Below, piece by piece: positions 37,846-48,325 of a stretch of DNA of 64,000 nucleotides. Each line of letters starts with the position of its first letter. Positions within the stretch are counted from its first letter, which is position 1. The position numbers and the translations under genes were made by a program. Source of the DNA: Macrococcus capreoli. GTDB lineage: Bacteria; Bacillota; Bacilli; Staphylococcales; Staphylococcaceae. The DNA lies in NCBI RefSeq assembly GCF_025628935.1, contig NZ_JAOTIS010000011.1, positions 1 to 64,000 of the forward strand. The letters are read 5' to 3'. The notes under the pieces are model-generated. The model made no database searches and was not told the DNA's origin. It saw nothing but the letters and a program-made list of their open reading frames with translations.

Positions 37846-38946
37846 TTATACGTTAAATCTAAAGTGCACGACATCGCCGTCCTGCATAATATAATCTTTA
37901 CCTTCTAATCGAACACGTCCCGCTTCTTTCGCAGCACTCATGCCATTATGTTCAATTAAATCATCATAGCTTACTGTTTCAGCGCGGATAAAACCACGCT
38001 CAAAATCAGTATGAATAATACCCGCGCATTGTGGAGCTGTCATACCGCGTTTAAATGTCCACGCACGCACTTCCTGAACACCTGCAGTAAAGTATGTTGC
38101 AAGACCTAATAAATGATATGATGCTTTAATTAACTTATCTAACCCAGATTCTTCAATACCTAAATCCGCTAAATATTCTTTTTTATCTTCTTCATCAAGA
38201 GATGCAAGCTCTTCTTCAATACGCGCACTAATGATAATCACTTGAGAACCTTCGTTATCCGCATATGCTTTAATTGCTTTCACGTGTTCGTTTTCCTCTC
38301 CAGCAACTAAATCATCTTCAGATACGTTGGCTACGTATAACATCGGCTTTGCTGTTAATAAATGCATTCCTTTTACTAACTTCTCTTGTTCCGGAGTGAA
38401 TTCAATACTTCTTGCCGGACGTTCATTTTCTAAAGCTTCTTTTACAATCGCTAAGATTGCTTCTTCAGCCATCGCATCTTTATCTTTTTGTTTCGCCATT
38501 TTTTGAACACGTGCATAGCGCTTCTCAACTGACTCTAGGTCTGCTAAGATTAATTCCATGTTGATGACTTCTATATCATCAACTGGGTTTACTTTACCTG
38601 AAACGTGCGTAATATTCTCATCTTCAAACGCACGCACAACTTGACAGATCGCATCAACGTCACGGATGTGAGATAAGAACTTGTTACCTAAACCTTCACC
38701 TTTAGATGCACCTTTAACGATACCTGCGATATCCGTAAATTCAAACGCTGTCGGTACTGTTTTCTTTGGTGTAACAAGTTCAGTTAATTTATCTAAACGA
38801 ACGTCCGGTACTTCTACAATGCCGACGTTTGGATCGATTGTTGCGAAAGGATAGTTCGCTGCAAGCGCGCCCGCTTTCGTAATCGCATTAAATAAAGTTG
38901 ATTTCCCTACGTTTGGTAACCCTACAATTCCTGCTGTTAAAGCCAT
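37846..38946 (-). CDS. ychF: Redox-regulated ATPase YchF (Obg family)
   Basis: A 366-aa P-loop protein. G1 is [13 protein letters not shown] at 8-20, and the family's altered G4 (NVSED in place of NKxD) explains ATP preference. A C-terminal TGS domain includes [20 protein letters not shown] and [10 protein letters not shown]. It associates with ribosomes. I use the ATG at 38946 (MALTAGIVG), eight bases after AAGGAGAA; the upstream ATG is too close to that site. Confidence 0.96.
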   Translation of the reverse strand: MALTAGIVGLPNVGKSTLFNAITKAGALAANYPFATIDPNVGIVEVPDVRLDKLTELVTPKKTVPTAFEFTDIAGIVKGASKGEGLGNKFLSHIRDVDAICQVVRAFEDENITHVSGKVNPVDDIEVINMELILADLESVEKRYARVQKMAKQKDKDAMAEEAILAIVKEALENERPARSIEFTPEQEKLVKGMHLLTAKPMLYVANVSEDDLVAGEENEHVKAIKAYADNEGSQVIIISARIEEELASLDEEDKKEYLADLGIEESGLDKLIKASYHLLGLATYFTAGVQEVRAWTFKRGMTAPQCAGIIHTDFERGFIRAETVSYDDLIEHNGMSAAKEAGRVRLEGKDYIMQDGDVVHFRFNV

Positions 38947-38958
38947 ATTCATTTCTCC

Positions 38959-39150
38959 TTATTCGGCATGCGCCGTTATCTTTTTAATTTTTTTGTTAAA
39001 TTCCTGGCGTGGTAGCATTATGCTACGTCCACAACCTTCACACTTTATACGAATATCAGCACCTAATCGAATGACTTTGAATCGCTTTTCTCCACATGCA
39101 TGGGGCTTCTTCATTTCAACGATTGAATTTAAATCATATTCATTTTGCAT
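38959..39150 (-). CDS. DUF951 family protein
   Basis: A 63-aa protein with HACGEKRFKVIRLGADIRIKC and CEGCGRSIMLPR. The CG and CxxC elements suggest a small metal- or nucleic-acid-binding OB-like fold. I use the ATG at 39150, after GGGGGAG. It overlaps the end of mscS by 11 bases and is 12 bp ahead of ychF, the same order as in staphylococci. Function unknown. Confidence 0.88.
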   Translation of the reverse strand: MQNEYDLNSIVEMKKPHACGEKRFKVIRLGADIRIKCEGCGRSIMLPRQEFNKKIKKITAHAE

Positions 39151-40039
39151 TATGCTCCCCCTTATTCGGTTGATTATACATAACAACTCTTGGCATTGGG
39201 ACATGAATACCGTTCTGATCCAAAAATTCCTTTATATCTCCACGCAATATTCTTGATACTTTCACGTGATTATTTGGCAGTGTTTCAGCTGATATTCTAA
39301 TCTTTGTTTCACCTGCACTTACCATTTCAACACCTAACATTTCTGGTGCCTTTACTAATTCAGCATATTTCTCGGGTAATGTTAATAAATACGGCTGTAA
39401 TACAGATTCAACGCGTGAAATGTTCTCTTCACTGGAAACTGAAATATCAAATATCGCTATCGAATTATTGACTGAGAAATTCACAATTTCATTCATCGTG
39501 CCATTCGGCAGAATTGTCAGCTCTCCTGTGAAAGATTTAATTCGTGTGGAACGTAAACCAATCGATTGAACGGTTCCTTCAGCAACTGTTGTTCCCGTTG
39601 TATTTATTCTAACATAATCTCCAACATCAAACTGATTCTCAAAAATAATAAAAAATCCAGTTATAACATCCTTAACAAGTGTTTGCGCCCCAAAACCAAT
39701 TGCAACACCGGCAATTCCGGCACCGGCAATAATACTTTCAACCTTCACACCAAAGTTACTCAATATCGTCGTAATCACAATAAACCAAATCACATAGGAC
39801 GCAATGTTTTGCAGTAATTTAATTAGTGTTGTATCTCGTTTCGTTGACTGCGATAAACTTGTTTTTCTTCGGACTCTAAAAAACTGCTCAATAAATTTAT
39901 GTACGATTCTAACAATAATCATTGCGATTACTATGAGAATGATAGACCAAAGAATATTTGTCGCAATATTTGTCGCAATATTCATCCACATGTCAGTATC
40001 TAAAAATGTACGTTTAAATTCTTTAATAATATCATTCAA
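39140..40039 (-). CDS. mscS: Small-conductance mechanosensitive channel (MscS family)
   Basis: A 299-aa channel with three N-terminal membrane helices, the third being Gly/Ala-rich (IAGAGIAGVAIGFGAQTLVKDVITGFFI) as in the MscS pore, then the beta domain DVGDYVRIN with GTVQSIGLRSTRI and the C-terminal vestibule. It protects against hypo-osmotic shock. The start is TTG, after AGGTGAAG. It follows parB by 10 bp, implying cotranscription. Confidence 0.93.
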   Translation of the reverse strand: MNDIIKEFKRTFLDTDMWMNIATNIATNILWSIILIVIAMIIVRIVHKFIEQFFRVRRKTSLSQSTKRDTTLIKLLQNIASYVIWFIVITTILSNFGVKVESIIAGAGIAGVAIGFGAQTLVKDVITGFFIIFENQFDVGDYVRINTTGTTVAEGTVQSIGLRSTRIKSFTGELTILPNGTMNEIVNFSVNNSIAIFDISVSSEENISRVESVLQPYLLTLPEKYAELVKAPEMLGVEMVSAGETKIRISAETLPNNHVKVSRILRGDIKEFLDQNGIHVPMPRVVMYNQPNKGEHNAK

Positions 40040-40049
40040 GAAACTTCAC

Positions 40050-40898
40050 CTACTGTGCACTTTCTAATAATGCGATCAAACGATTAAATTCCTCTTCCGA
40101 AGTAAATTCAATCGCGATTTTCCCTTTTTTACGAGATTTTGATATCTCTACTTTCGTTCCAAGCTGACGTTTTAATTTTTCTTCATGTTTCACAAGAAAC
40201 GCAGGTTTTTTCTTTTCCTGCTTCTGCTTTTCTTCCGGTTGATTGTATGTCTTGATATATTGTTCTAATGCTCGCACACTCATCGATTCAGCAATGACTT
40301 TATGAGCTACTTTAATCATATCTGCTTCAGATTTTAATCCAAGTAACGTACGGCCGTGTCCACCAGTAATTTTCTTTTGGTCGATTAAGTCTTTAACAGC
40401 CTGTGGTAAATTCATTAAACGCAACATATTTGCAATATATGGTCTTGATTTACCTAATCGATCGGCTGTTTCAGCTTGTGTTAATTTTAATTTATCCATT
40501 AAGAATTGATAACTCTTTGCTTCTTCCAGAGGATTTAAATCTTCACGCTGTAAGTTCTCGATTACCGCGAGTTCCATCATTTGTGTATCGGTAAGTTGCT
40601 TCACAATTGCAGGAATTTTTACTTTCCCCGCTAATTTACTTGCTCTATAGCGTCGTTCACCTACGACAATATCATAGCCTTTTATTGATTTACGCACGAT
40701 GATGGGTTGTAATACACCGTGAATTTTTATAGAATCACTCAGCTCTTTAAGTGCACTCTCTTCGAATTCATGTCGCGGTTGATATGGATTTGGACGTAAT
40801 TCTGAAAGGTTAATATCTTCTACTAACTCATCTTGTCCATTCTCTTGAAATAATGCATCCAAACCTCTTCCTAGTCCTTTACCTAAACCTCTAGCCAT
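40050..40898 (-). CDS. parB: Chromosome-partitioning protein ParB (Spo0J)
   Basis: A 282-aa CTP-dependent DNA clamp. The CTPase region has VVGERRYRASKLAGK, the helix-turn-helix reads TQAETADRLGKSRPYIANMLRLM, and the C-terminal dimer domain is Lys-rich. It loads at parS sites and slides, recruiting ParA and SMC. It overlaps parA by eight bases. A degenerate parS-like sequence lies inside it. Confidence 0.96.
   Translation of the reverse strand: MARGLGKGLGRGLDALFQENGQDELVEDINLSELRPNPYQPRHEFEESALKELSDSIKIHGVLQPIIVRKSIKGYDIVVGERRYRASKLAGKVKIPAIVKQLTDTQMMELAVIENLQREDLNPLEEAKSYQFLMDKLKLTQAETADRLGKSRPYIANMLRLMNLPQAVKDLIDQKKITGGHGRTLLGLKSEADMIKVAHKVIAESMSVRALEQYIKTYNQPEEKQKQEKKKPAFLVKHEEKLKRQLGTKVEISKSRKKGKIAIEFTSEEEFNRLIALLESAQ
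40186..40201. promoter_or_regulatory. Degenerate parS-like sequence within parB
   Basis: TGTTTCACAAGAAACG keeps 13 of 16 parS positions but the central CACGTG has become CACAAG. In Bacillus subtilis a real parS lies within spo0J. This one is more likely a lost or chance site. Confidence 0.2.
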
Positions 40899-41652
40899 GT
40901 TTCACAACCTCCTCAGCTAAACTCTTATACGTCTTCGCACCTGTTGAACGTGCATCGTAAATATTGATAGGTTGTCCATGAGATGGCGCTTCAGATAAAC
41001 GCACGTTACGAGGGATGATTGTTTCATACACTTTTTCACCGAAATGCTCTTTTACTTCCGCAATCACATCATTTCCAAGGTTTGTACGTGCATCTAACAT
41101 CGTTAATAACACACCTTCAATTTCAAGTGATTGATTTAAGTGACGCTGCACTAAACGAATCGTATTCAATAACTGACTTAAACCTTCTAATGCATAATAC
41201 TCACATTGTACTGGAATCACAATGCCATTTGCAGCAGTAAACGAGTTAATCGTTAATAATCCTAATGAAGGTGGGCAGTCAATAATAATATAATCAAAAT
41301 CAATCTCTAATTCTTTAAATGCATATTTTAGGCGCACTTCTCTACTCATTGCTGAAACCAACTCAATTTCAGCCCCTGCTAAAGCGATATTTGCAGGAAT
41401 AATATATAAATTTTCAACGGCAGTTTCTAACACGCATTTGTTGATATTTACATCCTCAACAAGCATGTCATACACTGAATTTTCAACATTGTTCTTATCT
41501 ACACCAACACCACTTGTAGCATTCCCTTGCGGATCAGTATCCACTAATAGTACTTTTTTTCCTAGTTCTGCTAATGCCGCACTTAAATTCACTGATGTTG
41601 TTGTCTTACCTACGCCACCTTTTTGGTTTGCGACGGCCAATATTTTTGTCAT
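40891..41652 (-). CDS. parA: Chromosome-partitioning ATPase ParA (Soj)
   Basis: A 253-aa deviant Walker ATPase: KGGVGKTTTSVNLSAALAELGKKVLLVDTDPQGN at the N-terminus, and IIIDCPPSLG as Walker B. It partners with ParB for origin segregation and also controls DnaA in Bacillus. S. aureus has ParB but lacks a recognised ParA, so a complete parAB pair is a point of difference from that species. Confidence 0.96.
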   Translation of the reverse strand: MTKILAVANQKGGVGKTTTSVNLSAALAELGKKVLLVDTDPQGNATSGVGVDKNNVENSVYDMLVEDVNINKCVLETAVENLYIIPANIALAGAEIELVSAMSREVRLKYAFKELEIDFDYIIIDCPPSLGLLTINSFTAANGIVIPVQCEYYALEGLSQLLNTIRLVQRHLNQSLEIEGVLLTMLDARTNLGNDVIAEVKEHFGEKVYETIIPRNVRLSEAPSHGQPINIYDARSTGAKTYKSLAEEVVKHG

Positions 41653-41736
41653 CTATATTCTCTCCTAGTCATGTTTTTCATATAGTATCGATTATAACAA
41701 TTTTACGTGTATTCTGCACAGACAATCCACAGACAG

Positions 41737-41767
41737 AAAAAAAGCGGACGATTGTAGTCATCCACTT
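41737..41767 (-). terminator. Terminator of the noc transcript
   Basis: AAGTGGATGA / TCGTCCGCTT pair with two G-U pairs around a short loop, followed by T7 on the minus strand. It separates noc from parA-parB. Confidence 0.75.
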
Positions 41768-41779
41768 TAATTATTAAAA

Positions 41780-42613
41780 TTATTTTTTAAATACTTTTAT
41801 TGAGATTTCATAGAAATTTTCATATTCTGTATCTTTACGTTTAACTTTCACACCGCTTTTTTCAACTGCTTTTAAACTTTGTCCAATTGTATTGAATGCA
41901 AGTTTAATATCACGTGTAAATCCAATACGTTTTGGCTTAACATCTTCTCCACCCAACATACGTTTCACACGTTCTTCCGTTTGTTTAACATTAAGTTGTT
42001 GCGTTTTAATGATATTAAGCATTTCTTTTTGTCCAGCTTCATCAAGTGAGAGCATTGCACGTGCATGTCGCTCAGTAATTTGTTGTTTGCTTAGTGCATC
42101 TAATACTGGCTGAGATAAGCGTAATAATCTAAGTTTGTTCGCAATAAACGACTGACTTTTTCCTAAGCTCGTCGCCAAATCTTGCTGTGTAATTCCGTCT
42201 AAATCCAATAACTTTTTGTAAGCTTCAGCTTCTTCAACAGCCGACAAGTTCTCACGTTGAATATTTTCAATGAGCGCAATGGCCGCTGTCTCTTTATCAT
42301 TCATTTGCTTCACAATAACTTCTGTTTCTGCAGTACCGTTAAATTTAAGTGCGCGGAATCTTCTTTCCCCGGCAATAATTTCGTACATACCTTCCTCGAT
42401 ACCGCGTACGACAATGGGTTGTAATAATCCATATGATCGAATTGACTCTGCCAATTCTTTGATTTTTTCTTCATCAAAGATTTGTCTTGGTTGGTATCTG
42501 TTCGGTACAATACGTTCCACTGGTATTGTAATCACATTTCCGTTTTGACGCTGTAATTCTACATCTTCTTCTTTATCTTTCAATCCGAATAATTTAGAAA
42601 AAGGTTTCTTCAT
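41780..42613 (-). CDS. noc: Nucleoid occlusion protein Noc
   Basis: A 277-aa ParB paralogue with the amphipathic membrane-targeting start MKKPFSKLFGLKDKE, the CTPase motif IAGERRFRALK and the helix-turn-helix ITQQDLATSLGKSQSFIANKLRLL. Noc binds NBS sites, not parS, and keeps the division ring off the nucleoid. It follows rsmG as in Bacillus and Staphylococcus. Confidence 0.95.
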   Translation of the reverse strand: MKKPFSKLFGLKDKEEDVELQRQNGNVITIPVERIVPNRYQPRQIFDEEKIKELAESIRSYGLLQPIVVRGIEEGMYEIIAGERRFRALKFNGTAETEVIVKQMNDKETAAIALIENIQRENLSAVEEAEAYKKLLDLDGITQQDLATSLGKSQSFIANKLRLLRLSQPVLDALSKQQITERHARAMLSLDEAGQKEMLNIIKTQQLNVKQTEERVKRMLGGEDVKPKRIGFTRDIKLAFNTIGQSLKAVEKSGVKVKRKDTEYENFYEISIKVFKK

Positions 42614-42654
42614 AACAATCGACTCACTTTCACATCAAAATACTATTTGAACCT

Positions 42655-43371
42655 CTATTTTAATAAAGGTTCTTTATTCGGTGTTCCCGGTTTACGTGGA
42701 TATTTTTTAGGTGTTTGTCGTTTCTTTTCGATATCTAATATATAACGCATGCTATCTTCTTCCGGTAACGTTAATGGATGATTCTCAATCACTTCTCCAC
42801 CTAATATCGAAATCGCAAATAAACCTTCTTCTACCTCAATTTCACCTTGGGCACCTTTTAAGGCAATGAAATGTCCACCTTTTTTTACAAGTGGTAAACA
42901 TAGCTCACTTAAAACTGATAAACGGGCAACCGCACGCGCAGTGACCACATCAAATGATTCACGATATTCTCCCTTACCAAATGTTTCAGCTCGATCATGA
43001 ATAAACCGTACATTTGTCAAATCAAGTTCTGCACTCAAGTGATTTAAGAAGTTAATTCGTTTATTTAATGAATCTACAATTGTAACTTCTAAATGTGGAA
43101 ACATTATTTTTAATGGAATACTTGGGAATCCAGCGCCTGCACCAACATCACATATCGATTTTACTTTGGTAAAATCAAAATAAAAACTTGGTGTAATTGA
43201 ATCAAAAAAGTGTTTTAAATAAACGTCTTCTTTATCAGTTACTGCTGTTAAATTCATTAGCTTATTCCACTCTACTAAAGTTTCATAGTAAATTGCAAAT
43301 TGTTTTCGTTGTTGTTCAGTGACTGTGAAGCCTTTTTCTTCTAGTTTTTGTACAAATTGCATATCGTTCAT
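42655..43371 (-). CDS. rsmG: 16S rRNA (guanine-527-N7) methyltransferase
   Basis: A 238-aa SAM-dependent enzyme. The SAM site is [17 protein letters not shown], with [13 protein letters not shown] and [12 protein letters not shown] as further motifs. It methylates G527 of 16S rRNA; loss gives low-level streptomycin resistance in relatives. The start abuts the mnmG stop, with GGGTGA as ribosome site. Confidence 0.96.
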   Translation of the reverse strand: MNDMQFVQKLEEKGFTVTEQQRKQFAIYYETLVEWNKLMNLTAVTDKEDVYLKHFFDSITPSFYFDFTKVKSICDVGAGAGFPSIPLKIMFPHLEVTIVDSLNKRINFLNHLSAELDLTNVRFIHDRAETFGKGEYRESFDVVTARAVARLSVLSELCLPLVKKGGHFIALKGAQGEIEVEEGLFAISILGGEVIENHPLTLPEEDSMRYILDIEKKRQTPKKYPRKPGTPNKEPLLK

Positions 43372-45246
43372 CTAGTTCACCCTTTTAATTTTTCCTTGCT
43401 CAATATAGACTAACAAGATTGAAATATCAGCTGGATTAACACCCGAAATTCTTGAGGCTTGCGCAATACTCAATGGTTTCACTTCTTTTAATTTTTGACG
43501 CGCTTCAGTAGCTAATGAGTGAATATCATCATAATCTATATTTTCTGGAATTTTTTTATTTTCCATACGTTTTACTTTTTCAACTTGTTGTAATGACTTT
43601 TGAATGTAGCCTTCGTATTTCGTTTGAATTTCGACTTGTTCAGCTACCGCCTCGTCCACAGTGATTTCGCTATCTATAAGTGATGCAACAGAATGATAAT
43701 CCATTTCAGGACGACGTAATAAGTCAATTGCTAAAATACCATCTTTTAATGCGGTACCTCCACGTGATGCAATCATTGCCTGCGTTTGCTCATTCGGCTT
43801 AATTCGAATATTAGTTAATCGGTTTATTTCCTCGGAAATAGCTTCTTTCTTTGCAATAAATTTAGCATAACGGGCATCATCAATCAATCCGATTTCTTTA
43901 CCGATTTCTGTTAAACGTAAGTCTGCGTTATCATGACGTAATAATAAACGATGTTCGGCACGACTTGTTAATAAACGGTATGGTTCATTTGTACCTTTCG
44001 TTACTAAGTCATCGATTAACACACCGATGTATGCTTCATGACGCCCTAATATTAACGGCTCATGATTTAACACTTTCGCAGCAGCATTTATACCTGCCAT
44101 TAAACCTTGTCCCGCCGCTTCTTCGTATCCACTTGTTCCATTAATTTGTCCCGCGGTAAATAAACCATCGATTTTCTTCGTTTCGAGTGTTGGCCATAAT
44201 TGTGTCGGTACGATTGCATCGTACTCAATCGCATATCCTGCACGCATCATATCCGCTTTTTCAAGACCAGGAATTGATTGTAACATTTGAAGCTGCACAT
44301 GTTCTGGTAAACTTGTAGATAAACCTTGTACATATACTTCTTTCGTATTACGTCCTTCTGGCTCTAAAAAGATTTGATGACGCGGTTTATCATTGAAACG
44401 TACGAATTTATCTTCAATCGATGGGCAATAACGTGGACCTGTCCCTTTAATCATACCTGAATACATCGCTGATAAATGCAGGTTATCATCAATTACTTTA
44501 TGTGTCGTTGCATTCGTATACGTTAACCAGCATGGTAATTGATCTAATATAAATTCTGTCGTCTCATAACTGAATGCACGTGGCACTTCATCACCAGGTT
44601 GAATTTCAGTTTTTGAATAATCAATTGTATTACCATTCACACGAGGTGGTGTGCCCGTTTTAAAACGGACAATATCAAATCCAAGTTCACGCAAGTGATC
44701 TGCTAATGTAATTGATGGCATTTGATGATTAGGACCTGAAGAATATTTAATATTGCCAAGAATAATTTCGCCACGTAAGAATGTACCTGTAGTTAGGACA
44801 ACGGCATCTGCATAATACGTCGTACCGATAATTGTTTCGACACCTTTGACTTTACCCTCTTCAATGATTAAACGTTCCACCATACCTTGCATGATATCTA
44901 AGTTATCTGTATTCTCAATAACATCTTTCATTTCCTGCTGGTAAAGAACTTTATCTGCTTGAGCACGTAATGCACGTACTGCAGGACCTTTACCCGTATT
45001 TAACATACGCATTTGAATATGCGTTTTATCTATCGTCTTCGCCATTTGGCCACCTAAAGCATCAATTTCACGTACAACGATTCCTTTCGCAGGTCCACCA
45101 ACTGATGGGTTACATGGCATAAATGCAACTGAATCTAAATTGATTGTCAGCATTAACGTCTTTGCGCCTTTTCTAGCTGAAGCAAGACCTGCTTCAACAC
45201 CTGCATGACCTGCACCGACAACAATAACATCATATCTTTGTTCCAA
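43372..45246 (-). CDS. mnmG: tRNA uridine-5-carboxymethylaminomethyl(34) synthesis protein MnmG
   Basis: A 624-aa FAD protein (GidA). The dinucleotide motif [20 protein letters not shown] is at the N-terminus, [22 protein letters not shown] follows, and a C-terminal helical domain ends with [15 protein letters not shown]. With MnmE it modifies the wobble uridine of several tRNAs. The start is TTG after AAGGAGG. It is 12 bp downstream of mnmE. Confidence 0.97.
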   Translation of the reverse strand: MEQRYDVIVVGAGHAGVEAGLASARKGAKTLMLTINLDSVAFMPCNPSVGGPAKGIVVREIDALGGQMAKTIDKTHIQMRMLNTGKGPAVRALRAQADKVLYQQEMKDVIENTDNLDIMQGMVERLIIEEGKVKGVETIIGTTYYADAVVLTTGTFLRGEIILGNIKYSSGPNHQMPSITLADHLRELGFDIVRFKTGTPPRVNGNTIDYSKTEIQPGDEVPRAFSYETTEFILDQLPCWLTYTNATTHKVIDDNLHLSAMYSGMIKGTGPRYCPSIEDKFVRFNDKPRHQIFLEPEGRNTKEVYVQGLSTSLPEHVQLQMLQSIPGLEKADMMRAGYAIEYDAIVPTQLWPTLETKKIDGLFTAGQINGTSGYEEAAGQGLMAGINAAAKVLNHEPLILGRHEAYIGVLIDDLVTKGTNEPYRLLTSRAEHRLLLRHDNADLRLTEIGKEIGLIDDARYAKFIAKKEAISEEINRLTNIRIKPNEQTQAMIASRGGTALKDGILAIDLLRRPEMDYHSVASLIDSEITVDEAVAEQVEIQTKYEGYIQKSLQQVEKVKRMENKKIPENIDYDDIHSLATEARQKLKEVKPLSIAQASRISGVNPADISILLVYIEQGKIKRVN

Positions 45247-45258
45247 AATGTTTCCTCC

Positions 45259-46641
45259 TTATTTTCCTAGACAAAACTGGCTAAATAACTGATCAATTAA
45301 GCCGTCTGCTACAGATTCACCTATAACTTCACCAAGTAATTCCCAAGTTTTTATTAAATCAATTTGTATCATATCGATTGGCACACCGCTTTCTGCTGCA
45401 GCTATAGCGTCACTAATTGATTGTTTAGCATCTTTCAATAAACTAATATGTCGTGCATTGGATACGTATGTCATATCTTGATTCGATACAGTGCCATCAA
45501 AGAAGAGATCACGAATCTTTTCTTCTAGCTGTTCGATTCCACTTTGATCAACCATTGAAGTCATTACAATTGGGGTATTTACTCCAACCATTTGTTTTAC
45601 CGCTTCAATATCTAATTGTTGTGCTAAATCTGTCTTGTTAATAATAACAATTACATCTTCACCTTTAATCACTTCAGCAAGTTGATAATCACTTTCCGTT
45701 AACGCTTCGTTATAATTTAATACGTAAAGAATTAAGTCTGCTTTACTCAACGCTTCACGACTACGTTCAACACCAATCTTTTCAACAATATCTTCTGTTT
45801 CACGAATACCAGCCGTATCTACTAAACGTAACGGCACACCGCGTACATTGACATACTCTTCTAAAACATCACGTGTCGTCCCTGCAATTTCAGTAACAAT
45901 TGCTTTATTATCTTGAATTAAATTATTTAACATCGATGACTTACCTACGTTTGGTTTACCTACGATTACTGTTGATAATCCTTCACGCAAAATTTTACCT
46001 TGTGTTCCTGTTTGAAGTAATCCTTCGATGCTCGTCTTAATCTTCTCCGCCTCAGTGAGTAAGAACTGATTCGTTGCCTCTTCCACATCATCATATTCCG
46101 GATAGTCAATATTGACTTCAACTTGCGCTAATATTTCTAAAATGGATTGACGTAATCCTTTGATTAACGTACTTAAACGTCCTTCTATTTGTTGCATTGC
46201 TACTTTACTCGCACGATCAGTCTTAGAACGAATGAAATCCATTGTTGCTTCAGCTTGTGACAAATCGATACGACCATTTAAAAAGGCGCGTTTCGTAAAC
46301 TCTCCTGGTTCAGCTAATTTTGCGCCGTTTGATAATGTAAGTTCTAATACTCGGTTGACCGTCATAATACCACCATGACAGTTTATTTCTACAATATCTT
46401 CGCGTGTATACGTTCTCGGTGCACGCATTACAGCAACCATTACTTCTTCAACAACATCATTTGTTTCCGGATCAATGATATGGCCGTAGTTAATGGTATG
46501 AGAATCAACATTCACTAATTTATGCTTCCCTTTATAAATCTTATCGGCAATACTAACTGCATCATTACCTGAAAGCCTAACGATTGCAATCGCGCCTTCT
46601 CCCATTGGAGTTGAAATACTTGAAATAGTATCGAATTCCAT
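45259..46641 (-). CDS. mnmE: tRNA modification GTPase MnmE
   Basis: A 460-aa protein: N-terminal formyl-THF-binding domain ([13 protein letters not shown]), helical domain, inserted G domain with [20 protein letters not shown] and NKTD, and the conserved C-terminal CLGK. It acts as a dimer in complex with MnmG. GGAGG precedes the ATG. It is separated from jag by a 130-bp gap with a hairpin. Confidence 0.97.
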   Translation of the reverse strand: MEFDTISSISTPMGEGAIAIVRLSGNDAVSIADKIYKGKHKLVNVDSHTINYGHIIDPETNDVVEEVMVAVMRAPRTYTREDIVEINCHGGIMTVNRVLELTLSNGAKLAEPGEFTKRAFLNGRIDLSQAEATMDFIRSKTDRASKVAMQQIEGRLSTLIKGLRQSILEILAQVEVNIDYPEYDDVEEATNQFLLTEAEKIKTSIEGLLQTGTQGKILREGLSTVIVGKPNVGKSSMLNNLIQDNKAIVTEIAGTTRDVLEEYVNVRGVPLRLVDTAGIRETEDIVEKIGVERSREALSKADLILYVLNYNEALTESDYQLAEVIKGEDVIVIINKTDLAQQLDIEAVKQMVGVNTPIVMTSMVDQSGIEQLEEKIRDLFFDGTVSNQDMTYVSNARHISLLKDAKQSISDAIAAAESGVPIDMIQIDLIKTWELLGEVIGESVADGLIDQLFSQFCLGK

Positions 46642-46728
46642 TCATTGATCCTCCCTTTTAATGTCCATTTGTAGATTGTAGTGCGAAATAATAAAAATGA
46701 AAACACTTTTGCTTTAAATAAACAGATT

Positions 46729-46757
46729 AACTCTAAAAACATAATGTTTTTAGAGTT
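46729..46757. terminator. Hairpin between jag and mnmE
   Basis: A perfect 29-bp inverted repeat: arms AACTCTAAAAACAT and ATGTTTTTAGAGTT around one base. The following minus-strand sequence has only scattered T, so it may be a weak terminator or an attenuating/processing hairpin. Confidence 0.55.
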
Positions 46758-46773
46758 AGCTTTAGTCATTTGA

Positions 46774-47580
46774 TTATCTTGCCTTTATTACTAAATATCG
46801 ATGTGGCTCGCGACCCTCTGAATACGTTTCAATATTTTCGATATTCGTCAAAATTTGATGCATAATTTTACGTTCGTAATTAGGCATCGGTTCAAATTTT
46901 ACTGGTTTTCTCGTTGCAATCGCTTTTTTAGACATATTTAACGCTAAGTTTTGTAATGTCTCTTTACGTTTTTCACGGTAGTTTTCGATATCTAATGTTA
47001 CCGTCATATATCCTTTTTCAATATGGTTGTAATAGTTTTGTGCAAGCAACTGCAAACTGTTTAATACTTGGCCGCGTTTACCGATAATACGTGCAGCATC
47101 GCTGGATGATAAATTAATTACAACTTCACCGCTATTTTTTACAGTACTTGTTGCCTGTATATTTAAGCCCATCGCTTGAATAATATTGATGATATATTGC
47201 TCAGTTTGATGCAATGCATTCTCTTTAGACTGCTGTTTCGTTATCTGTTCATTATTTGCATCAGATGAATCATTCGTTGACTTATGTACAGACTTTGTAG
47301 TAAATGTATCATCCACTGCCATTTCAGCAATTGGTGTATCAATTACTTCATCCTTTGAATGAGTTCTATTTTTTATTGCTTCAATTGAAGATAACTTTTT
47401 CAACGTCGGATCAATAATGATAAGCTTTACTTCTGCATCCGATTTACCGATACCAAAAAAGCCCTTCTTACCTGGATTAATGACTTCAATTTTCACTTGT
47501 TTTTCTTCAAGATTTAATTCGGCTAAACCTTGTTGAATTGCTGCTTCTACTGTTGATGCAATATAATTTTTCTCTAACAC
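46774..47580 (-). CDS. jag: RNA-binding protein Jag (KhpB)
   Basis: A 268-aa protein with the N-terminal Jag domain (EAAIQQGLAELNLEEKQVKIEV, NPGKKGFFGIG), a Ser/Asn-rich variable linker, a KH domain containing IIGKRGQVLNSLQLLAQNYYN and a C-terminal R3H domain (PNYERKIMHQILTNIENIETYSEG). I place the start at the GTG seven bases after GGAGGT; the ATG two codons earlier is only one base from that site. Genes for YidC, the usual neighbour between rnpA and jag in Bacillus, are absent here. Confidence 0.9.
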   Translation of the reverse strand: MLEKNYIASTVEAAIQQGLAELNLEEKQVKIEVINPGKKGFFGIGKSDAEVKLIIIDPTLKKLSSIEAIKNRTHSKDEVIDTPIAEMAVDDTFTTKSVHKSTNDSSDANNEQITKQQSKENALHQTEQYIINIIQAMGLNIQATSTVKNSGEVVINLSSSDAARIIGKRGQVLNSLQLLAQNYYNHIEKGYMTVTLDIENYREKRKETLQNLALNMSKKAIATRKPVKFEPMPNYERKIMHQILTNIENIETYSEGREPHRYLVIKAR

Positions 47581-47600
47581 AGGCATACCTCCATTTAAGA

Positions 47601-47948
47601 TTAACTGATTCTTTTATTAAAACCTTTCGCAATCTTCATGACATGCTCCAGACTCTTATGAATCTCATCAACTGTCATATCTTTTGAAGGGTTTCTGGCA
47701 ATAATGATGAAATCGTCTTTAATGATATCTGCTTTGTGGCGCGTAAAGCTTTCTCTTATTGCACGTTTAATACGGTTACGTGTAACGGCATTACCAATCT
47801 TTTTGGAAACGGAAATCCCTAATCTAAAGTGTTCATTTTCAGGATTGCTCAATCTATAGACGATAAATTGTTTATTCGCTACCGATTTACCTTGTTTATA
47901 TACTTTTTGAAAATCTTCATTCTTCTTGATTCGATACGCTTTTTCCAC
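47601..47948 (-). CDS. rnpA: Ribonuclease P protein component
   Basis: A 115-aa basic subunit of RNase P. The core LGISVSKKIGNAVTRNRIKRAIRESF is the family signature. The start is GTG at 47948, giving MEKAYRIKKNEDFQ as in other staphylococci; an upstream in-frame start would add residues not present in relatives. It has its own promoter, downstream of a terminator that follows rpmH. Confidence 0.95.
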   Translation of the reverse strand: MEKAYRIKKNEDFQKVYKQGKSVANKQFIVYRLSNPENEHFRLGISVSKKIGNAVTRNRIKRAIRESFTRHKADIIKDDFIIIARNPSKDMTVDEIHKSLEHVMKIAKGFNKRIS

Positions 47949-47990
47949 GATACACCAACTTCTTATCACTAAATGATTACTTTTTCATCC

Positions 47991-48019
47991 ATTATACTAG
48001 AATAACTGCCTGTTTTAAA
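47991..48019 (-). promoter_or_regulatory. rnpA promoter
   Basis: TTTAAA (48019-48014), 17 bp, TATAAT (47996-47991), between the rpmH terminator and the rnpA start. Confidence 0.6.
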
Positions 48020-48025
48020 CAAAAT

Positions 48026-48052
48026 AAAAAAGACCACTGATGTTCAGTGATC
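48026..48052 (-). terminator. Terminator between rpmH and rnpA
   Basis: GATCACTGA / TCAGTGGTC around ACA, followed by six T, directly after the rpmH stop. It should make rpmH mRNA more abundant than rnpA mRNA. Confidence 0.8.
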
Positions 48053-48190
48053 TTATGCTGATAATACTTTTCTGCCTTTACGACGACGACGCGCTAATAC
48101 GTTACGGCCGTTTTTTGTGCTCATACGTGCACGGAATCCATGAACTTTACTATGTTTACGTTTATTTGGTTGATAAGTACGTTTTACCAC
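48053..48190 (-). CDS. rpmH: 50S ribosomal protein L34
   Basis: A 45-aa very basic protein, short enough to be missed by length cut-offs. It reads [20 protein letters not shown] at the start and [16 protein letters not shown] at the end, the L34 signature. The start is GTG, with GGAGGTG upstream. It is the conserved neighbour of dnaA across oriC. Confidence 0.98.
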   Translation of the reverse strand: MVKRTYQPNKRKHSKVHGFRARMSTKNGRNVLARRRRKGRKVLSA

Positions 48191-48258
48191 TTAAAACACC
48201 TCCATTAATTAATATTTCATCTATCGAATTTCGTCTAGTGATTTACAGTAACTATTGA

Positions 48259-48287
48259 AGTATATCAAATGAGACGGCTAAAATCAA
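48259..48287 (-). promoter_or_regulatory. rpmH promoter
   Basis: TTGATT (48287-48282), 17 bp, TATACT (48264-48259), pointing away from oriC. Confidence 0.75.
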
Positions 48288-48325
48288 CCTGTTTCTTATA
48301 AAGAAGATTGTGAAAAGATATCCAC

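Noticed and set aside
39258-39273. parS-like sequence with TTTCACGTGATT in mscS
   Set aside because: Only the central bases match; both outer ends differ.
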